From: Galeruca laticollis | Taxonomy: Eukaryota; Arthropoda; Insecta; Coleoptera; Chrysomelidae | Assembly: GCA_963921935.1 (NCBI GenBank) | Contig: OY998175.1 | Span: 162,996,809 to 163,060,808, forward strand | Direction of reading: 5' to 3' | DNA: 64,000 bases | Shown here: positions 57,560 to 64,000 of the stretch, in pieces | Position numbering within the stretch: position 1 is the stretch's first letter | Layout of the letters: every line of letters begins with the position of its first letter | Program-made: the position numbers and the translations under genes | Notes under the pieces: model-generated | Database searches by the model: none | Told to the model about the DNA's origin: nothing | Seen by the model: only the letters and a program-made list of their open reading frames with translations

Positions 57560-58378
57560 TAAAACGTCTTTATTTACAATAATTTTACATAGTATATTTA
57601 CAATTGTGTTCAAGATAATTGGTAGGGCCGATGTTCTGGCAATCTTGGTACAATCGTTCGTCTGTGTCTATGTATATGGCACCTTGCGATTTTGCATAAT
57701 CCATTTATTTTGGTTCTATAACTTCCTTTGTCCCGTATTCACAAATATGATTCCATGGCTGTTTCGACTGTAAATCCCTGAAAAGCAGCTGAAAAACAGG
57801 GTTTCACCGCCTTGGAGTGATAACACGACATTTTTCATTTTTAAAAGCAAGCGTCTTGTCCGGTAAACATTTGAAAAATAGGCCAGTTTCATCAGTATTA
57901 AAAATGTCTCGGGAATCATAGTTTCAAATCAGTCTTCAATTTACCGTGCCAATCTAAGCAAACTTCATCATTAATACTTCCACTTTCCCCAGAAACTTTT
58001 TTAAACACAACTCCATTTCTCTTTTTGAAATTTGTAAGCCACCCTTCACTTGCCGCAAAGTTTTTGATGCTTACAGTAGACGCGAACTCTTTTGCTTTTT
58101 CTTTTAACAGGTTTCCGCTAATAGGCACTTTTTGTCCTCTACACTGTCTTAGCCAAATCACCAGGCTTTCTTCCAGACGAGGAAATTCAACTTTATTAGT
58201 TCTTCTTTTTCGTACTCCAACAGTTCGAGTAGCATAAACTTTCTTGTACGTTATGGTTGAGAGAGTACTCGGAGAATCTTAAATTCTTTTGCACATCACG
58301 TTTCTTCTCACCTCCCTCTACTTTTTCGATCAACTTCTTTTCAGCTATCGTCAAGCATTTATACTTTTTAGGACTCAT
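57560..58378 (-). pseudogene. pogo/Tigger transposase relic
   Basis: Starts MSPKKYKCLTIAEKKLIEKV (58378), a CENP-B-type HTH. The second HTH part follows: VIWLRQCRGQKVPISG...LKEKAKEFAST (58161 down) and SEGWLTNFKKRNG. The first catalytic Asp is in FNTDETGLFFKCLPDKT (about 57890). After that the sequence decays. Shifts occur between each block. The outer end on this side is likely near 58760 ('tcgaattgacgagagtcgac'). Confidence 0.8.
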
Positions 58379-58387
58379 AACTAGCAT

Positions 58388-59372
58388 AAACTTTCATTTA
58401 ATCTGTATATAACGAACAAATGAGTAACAGTAAATGAAACTTAACTAAACAAACCAATTCGTACGGAAGTGTATGTCAAACTAATCATTACCATAACAAA
58501 GGCACCATGATACAAGCTTGAACTTGTTCTTCAATGTACTTAGATGTCTCCGCGGCGGGATGGATTACTCGGACTTGTTTGTCGAGTGTTTGACGCCGAT
58601 AAGTTCGAATTAACGCGTCATTTTGTTGCGTAGCGTTGATTTTTTCGTTGGAATTACCAAGTGCATAAAAAATGTATTGACTTAGTTCGAAATATAAAGA
58701 GATTTTCTAGGGAACTCATGATAACTTTGAATTATAGAGGTTCGAATTGACGAGAGTCGACTACTTATTTTATCTTTTGTTTTGTTTACATAAAAAGACG
58801 TCTTAACATTAAAAACATTTGGTGGAGACAGCACCCATCTTTTGGGCCACTTTTAACACATAAGGCTATATAAATCAACTATACTTCCCTCAAGAAAGTA
58901 TTCCTGTTATGTAGTCTAAATAAATGTTTGAAACTAACTTTATAATGTCCTAGATATTAAATATCATTACACACCAATACCAGTGTTAACAGCATGTGAC
59001 GGTATCAAAGTTTCGCTCTACCATGTCATTATAGTCTGGAATATGATCATCCTTCTCTTTTGTTGGTAATTTGTGCGATAGGAACCAGGCTCTTTATTAC
59101 TTTTCCAGTCACTTTTTAAATGAATATAGATAATAACCCACTTTCCAAGCTAAAATATAATTAAAAACAAGGACAGCATATTCATAGTACAAAAGAATCT
59201 TTTCAAAAAAAGAAAGGAGGAAATGCTTGAATAAAAGCCTAATAGTTATGTCCATATTTAGGTAACTTCAAGCAAAGTTATCTAAAAATATTTGGAGGAC
59301 AATCTTATAATTGCTATTAAGGTAACAGGAGTTGATGTAAATAAAAGTAATATCGTTCAGTTTTTTTTTAAT
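58388..59372. other. 5' region of the pogo relic and spacer
   Basis: 58388-58762 is the non-coding 5' end of the pogo element, with repeated 'gttcgaatt' motifs. The rest, to 59372, shows no gene. Confidence 0.5.
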
Positions 59373-59378
59373 TTTATT
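59373..59378 (-). terminator. RpS4: Poly(A) signal AATAAA of RpS4
   Basis: AATAAA on the minus strand, 28 bases after the RpS4 stop codon, followed by an A-rich then GT-containing stretch. It is spaced as in compact ribosomal-protein 3' UTRs. Confidence 0.65.
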
Positions 59379-59405
59379 GAAAATAATGTAGTTTAACATT
59401 ACATT

Positions 59406-59529
59406 TTAATGTGTTTTAGCAGCTAACCTCTTGTCTCGTTCTTCTGCTATGGATAATTTGACTCCCTTGCCTCTTGGAAGGGAAACAAATGCCTTAGGGC
59501 CTCTACCAATTATGAATACATTATTTAAC
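59406..59529 (-). CDS. RpS4: Ribosomal protein S4, last coding exon
   Basis: Encodes the C-terminal 40 or so residues of eukaryotic small-subunit protein eS4: NNVFIIGRGPKAFVSLPRGK, then VKLSIAEERDKRLAAKTH and TAA at 59406-59408. It is preceded by a T9-AG acceptor (59530-59531), with its first base completing a split Arg-type codon. Changes from the usual pattern, such as GRG for GKG, are conservative, and no break is seen. The upstream exons are not found in the remaining 4.5 kb, so they lie beyond the window or this is a detached exon copy. The protein works in the 40S ribosome. Confidence 0.85.
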
Positions 59530-60583
59530 CTAAAAAAAAATCCACATTAATAAATTGCCTAATATTTAGTGAAGAAAATATCCCAAAATATTTAAGGATG
59601 AAAAGATTGCCTTGCACCTTAGAGGAACTGGATTCTGACATATTTTTTGATGTTTATAAGGTTAGACTGAATACTAAGACAGATTCTATTAAGCAGTCAA
59701 ATTTCTTATATTGTATCTATTTCATGAAAAACTTTCCAAAAAATGTACTGTGCATCTTCCAGAGGACAAATTGATTAGAATTTTCAATTGATGATGACTT
59801 AGTTGCAGCTACCAATGATAAAAGTTGTGGATAACAATATAAAATTATTATTACTTAGTTGTTAATATTATGTTATTCAAATAAATGTTTGCTAATCCCT
59901 TTATATAAGTTACTATTAATAAATGTGAAAGTAAGCATTTGTTTATATTGCTTTCATAACTATCTTTCCTCAAAATTTTGAAATAATATTGTATCACCAA
60001 AATAAGCACTTATCAGCCAAAAAGTACACAGAGTGGCTCAAATTATTTATGTTATTAACTCGGAGTTTTAAATATAGACTCTAATACTTGAATTAGCACA
60101 TAGAGCTCATACCAGTAAACTCCCAGCCACTGACGTTTGACTCACAGACCTGATTAAACAATGTTGTTAACCAAAGTCTTAAATACTAATTATTGACACT
60201 GATATATGCTGATATATGGACCGGATTCGTAGTCTGAGAATGAGGAAGAAAATCTATCCAGTCAACATATTACACCAAAAGCTGGCAAGTTCTCAAAAGA
60301 CGATGAACAATAACCCTCTAAATTGAAAAAAAAAACAAGAACGGCGACTTGATTCTAGCAAAGAATACACCAACAACAAGAAGCGAAACTTCGGCTTTTT
60401 GACAATTCATTTTCTGAATGCGCATGTGTGAGAGACGCCATTTTTTCATATGTGTTTTACGTCAATGTCATTCTTTGTTGTTAAACAAAAATATGCTTTT
60501 TATTTGTTTATTTACTTTGATTTTGAACAATACCGTTTAGTAAAAGTAACTAGTTGCACTCTTCGTGAGAAATTATTGTATTT
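59530..60583. other. Spacer between RpS4 exon and THAP gene
   Basis: No RpS4 exon recognised on the minus strand. A frame at about 60235-60310 (SENEEENLSSQHITPKAGKF) hints at a small acidic coding scrap of unknown origin. 60400-60583 is the likely promoter or 5' UTR of the THAP gene. Confidence 0.4.
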
Positions 60584-60712
60584 ATGATGGAAAGAATAAG
60601 CTGTGAAGTTCGTGGATGTCACTCAACAACAGGAGAAAAGATAACTATGGTTGGTTTTCCCAAAGACCCTGTGAGGTAAGAGAAATTGTTTCTATATGTA
60701 ATGTATTATAGG

Positions 60713-62177
60713 CATGATACTATAACTGAGAAGATAAACCCACGCGCATGGATAATTTCATCTCTCTCTCACGCCTGACGTCACTTGGTGACAAATTTCG
60801 CGGGAACAGCCAGTTTTATAATAGCGTTTTACGGTTTTAGTTTGTGTTTTATTTGATATTTGGTTTGTTTACAGATAAATGTGAGTAAAGCTTAATAAAT
60901 TATAGTTAGAAACATTGAATTAAACATTTCTTATCATGGTGTACTGTGCAGAGGTCGGTTGTTCAAGCAACAACGACAAAAAAGTGCATGTTCGAGAGCT
61001 TGAGTGGAAATGGGGAGTCTTTAAAATTGACCAAAAATTATTTAAAAACCCTAATGGATTTATCCGAATCTCTTAATTTAAGTACAGAGGCCAAGCATCT
61101 TTTCTTTAGATGGAAAATGTATTTCAAAAATTCGAATGTTGAATAGATATTAAAAAAAAATCCAAAGTAAAGAAGAGAAAAATGACAAAAATTGAAAAAT
61201 AAGTTAATAAAACTTGGGTTTCTTGTGTAAATTTGTAAATTGTGTGAATAATATGTATCTACTGAATAAATTAAACAAAATTGTTTATAATTAGAAATTT
61301 TAACACCCCCCATCAAAAAAATTGTTATCTAGTTATTACTTTGTGCATAAAAATAATTAAAACAATTTTTTAAACAAAAATCCGAAAACCACATACTACA
61401 CTGTAAAAATTTTAATCTCCAATCCAAGTGTGCATCTTCTGGGAATATTTTATCGATAGTTTATCAGAAAAGTTTATTTATGATAAAGGTTGGTGCATGA
61501 TGCGAAGCCTATTTTAAAAATATCCAATCTGGTCCATTTTATACAGGGTTTTCAAAAGATAAGAAAAGTTGGTTCAGAAAACCAAAAATGTAGGATTAAC
61601 AAAAAATTTGCTACAGCAAAAATGGAGTTTCTAGTTAGCCGACAAAAATATGTACATTTTTTTGGAAAATTTTCCGTTTCAGAGAAAAGTAAGTGTCGAA
61701 AAAGATTAAGTTTTTTGCGTTTTTTTGTTTTTGTTCTCGGTAAACTTTCGAAAAAATATTTGTTTTTGTTTCACTAGGAACTTCATTTTTGTTGTAGTAA
61801 GTTTTTTATATTCCTTCGTAGATTTATGATTTTCTTACACTCTGTATGATATTTAATATTTTTAAAATAGGTTTGGCATTCGTCATAGTATCGAGGTACC
61901 TACTTTATTTAAATGCTTTTTAACCTAGTATGAATCCTAAATACTACATTAAATTATTAAGGCAATATCTTATATACTATTATGATAATCATACAAAACT
62001 TAACATATCAAAATTATAAGACGCAGTAAGAAAACATACTAAAAATTAATAAAAACCGCATTAAAATAATGCTTCTTCAACCGACAAACAGAATTGTTGT
62101 CTCTGAGTGACGTCATGCGCAACGCCGCACGAAATTGAATCGACAAGTGGGTTTATCTTCTCAGTTATAGTATCATG
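60713..62177 (+). mobile_element. P-superfamily element, internally deleted
   Basis: Perfect 31-base inverted ends: 60713-60743 begins CATGATACTATAACTGAGAA, and 62147-62177 is its exact complement. Length 31 and the CATGAT start are as in Drosophila P elements. The target repeat tattatagg stands at 60704-60712 and 62178-62186 (8-9 bp). TGACGTCA lies 63 bases from the left end and 62 from the right, placed like P subterminal repeats. Inside is the start of a THAP protein and no full transposase. 1465 bp in all. Confidence 0.9.
60936..61082 (+). pseudogene. Start of a P-like transposase (THAP N terminus)
   Basis: From Met 60936 the frame reads MVYCAEVGCSSNNDKKVHV, the first Cys pair of a THAP finger, then departs from the THAP pattern, as expected after an internal deletion. 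The remaining interior has no transposase motif that I can see. Confidence 0.6.
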
Positions 62178-62830
62178 TATTATAGGTATATATTCATTTT
62201 TCAATATTTTACATGTTCCTATGAATTGTAAGTTGTGTAAATCTATGTTTTTGTTTGTTAACGTTGATCTGTCCCTCTACCTTTAATAACATGTAATGAT
62301 AATATTATGTACTACAATAAGCTTTCTGCTGACGAGCCTTGTTCTGCAAAAAACATGTTGAATGAAAATACATAATATTCAATATAAATTAATAGTTGAT
62401 TTCTTTTATAGACATGTGAATATAAAAATATACCTACCTTTATTTACTTTTTAGGGTACAGTTATAGTTGGAAGCTTGTAACCGTAGATATTTGTTTGGA
62501 AAGACTACAGATGCTTAACAAAAGAATTTATAGGTTGTGTGAACTTCACTTTGAGAAAAAAATTGTTTCCAAAGGAGGATATTCCAAGCGTTTGTTTCAG
62601 CTAGCTGCCCCTGCCATATTTCCATGGTTAAAATGCAAGGGACATATTTTATTGAATCATCCACCAACAAAAATAGTTATTAAGTCTGGTAAATATTAAA
62701 TTTAAGTAAACATTACAATCAAATGTTATTAATATTTATTTTTTGTCCCTGGCCACAGGATTAATTGATACTTTACCACAGGATGAATTAATACCTTCAT
62801 GGAATTTGTGTAAGGGAATGATTACTACAA

Positions 62831-64000
62831 TTACTTTTATAATTGCAGCTACCACACCATTACAGCAATAGCGACATTCATCTCTTAGGCCTCTGCAATA
62901 CATACGAGTTACCGTGATGGTTCTCCACTGCTTGGTAAATATAATTATTATTTAGATTCACCTCTGTAAGTCAATATACATCAAAATGGATGGCTTTCTC
63001 ATACCTAGATAAGTTCGTAAAAAATCAAGTGTTTGCAACTGTGAATTTAACTAGACGAAAGTTTCACCTACAATGTTCAGCCTACCTGTGACTTAAAAGA
63101 ATCTTGGTTTTGTTATAAAAGAGTATTTTTTATGATTTTGTTATGATAGAGAAATGTTTTTTTATTTATCCCATGCTCACTTTGTGGCAGTATTAACTAT
63201 CAGTCTCTGATATGCTATTAATGTGTAAGAAAATTCTTCTGCTAAAATAGATACTAGAAAACTAAAGTGTCGGATGAATAAAACAACACATTGTCTATAA
63301 TAAAACCTACTCATACACTTCTGTGTCCATTAATATAGTCTTCCTGTATTTTTCTTTTCAGATAATCAACCTTTTGAAATGGACGTTAGGGGGAAGTACT
63401 GAGTTACGACCTGTACCTTTACAATCTACTTCGACTTCAACACAAAGCATGACTTTTGGCACACTACGAAAGCAAACGTCTCTGAACAAAATCCTCTCTA
63501 TTAGCTGCTTTTAATCACATTTTAGCTCCAAAAAGTAACAGTCCATTTAATATGGGTTTGACCAGTATACAGTTTGGTTTGGTTTACCTATACATCATCC
63601 TTGTCCAGTTTTAGAGGGACATCTACAACCACAACATAAGCAAACAAGTCCTCCTTTAGAAGCCATCACAAAAATTAATCTAGTGCCACAAGAAATATTG
63701 TACAATTATAAATAAAGTAATAGATGACTATTTTACTTATCTAACTGTCCTATACAATTGTAAATGTCCGGTATTATTATTATTATTTAATATATATTGA
63801 TCATTTCTACACATTATGTTGCAGACATTAAAATATTTTCTCTACGTGTAAAATATTGAATTATGAATCTGGAAGAGTGTAACTGTTATATCATATCATG
63901 GAAATTATACAAATTGTCCATTTAAGCACCAACATTATTGTAATTTTATACCATCATGTATATTGCACTTTTTCCTGTAATCTGGTATTCTAAATATATA
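62831..64000. other. Possible 3' part of the THAP gene
   Basis: Acceptor-like sites occur at 62847 ('tataattgcag') and 63361 ('ttttcttttcag'). Frames after them are short and unrecognised, so no exon is called. The end of the window is AT-rich. Confidence 0.4.

Larger units (their letters stand above)
60584..62830 (+). pseudogene. THAP-domain gene, interrupted and broken
   Basis: Exon 1 (60584-60675) reads MMERISCEVRGCHSTTGEKI...FPKDPVR, then donor GTAAGA. Exon 2 (62455-62688) continues the zinc finger: LEACNRRYLFGKTTDA, then RIYRLCELHFEKK and a PAIF end box, with donor GTAAAT. Exon 3 starts at 62759 (acceptor ccacag). Defects in exon 2: TAG where the Trp of the finger should be (about 62466) and a one-base loss near 62512. 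The first intron holds a P-like element (60713-62177). The protein would bind DNA. What follows the finger is not recognised, so host gene or transposon gene cannot be told apart. Confidence 0.75.

Overview
This 64 kb window looks like an insect nuclear genome. It is AT-rich and has short spliceosomal introns with GT..AG ends. It holds a recognisable last exon of ribosomal protein gene RpS4 and an unusual range of arthropod-type transposable elements. A beetle or similar holometabolan is plausible, but I cannot fix the order. I see no bacterial operon, tRNA, rRNA or CRISPR array.

Host genes are few. (i) Two minus-strand coding exons (30645-31436 and 2876-3214) have open frames, matching phase-0 splice borders and no similarity to any element I know. 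I read them as consecutive exons of one unidentified gene with a 27.4 kb intron packed with transposons. (ii) The last coding exon of RpS4 lies at 59406-59529 (minus) with its poly(A) signal. (iii) A THAP zinc-finger gene at 60584 and onward (plus) is broken and carries a P-like element in its first intron.

Layout, left to right. 1-2089: RNase H-bearing LINE, copy A. 2876-3214: host exon. 5890-6348: fold-back element. 6640-14575: LINE copy B, cut into three by a near-intact piggyBac (7609-10095, TTAA duplication) and a nearly full RTE-type LINE (11318-14450, 13-bp duplication). 14813-25431: two large inverted-repeat arms around a KRBA2-like integrase gene, a dead IS630-type transposase and a deleted Tc1 copy. 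The right arm holds a 410-bp hairpin and a 118-bp tandem repeat. 25445-28885: LINE scrap, then a broken insect errantivirus-like pol-env. 29061-30194: two Penelope-like ends, head to head. 30645-31436: host exon 1. 31845-33510: Tc1 and LINE scraps. 33750-36960: ZMYM1-like hAT relic. 37240-40593: two-gene PIF/Harbinger element. 43700-45243: hAT relic split by a MITE. 45422-46190: about 173-bp satellite. 46773-48675 and 55965-57322: two copies of a THAP-bearing TIR element. 48775-52227: hAT with exact 8-bp duplication. 52307-55324: MULE transposase with SWIM finger. 57560-58760: pogo/Tigger relic. 59406 to the end: RpS4 exon and THAP gene.

These genes do not form a pathway. The value of the window is as a record of layered insertions. 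Several boundaries are exact to the base (piggyBac, RTE, hAT, MITE, P-like), so the order of events can be read. The least familiar items are the THAP-bearing TIR elements and the P-like insertion in a THAP gene, the spliced KRBA2-like integrase with a Cys-rich tail, and the head-to-head Penelope pair. Family names come from motif recognition by eye; no database search was possible.
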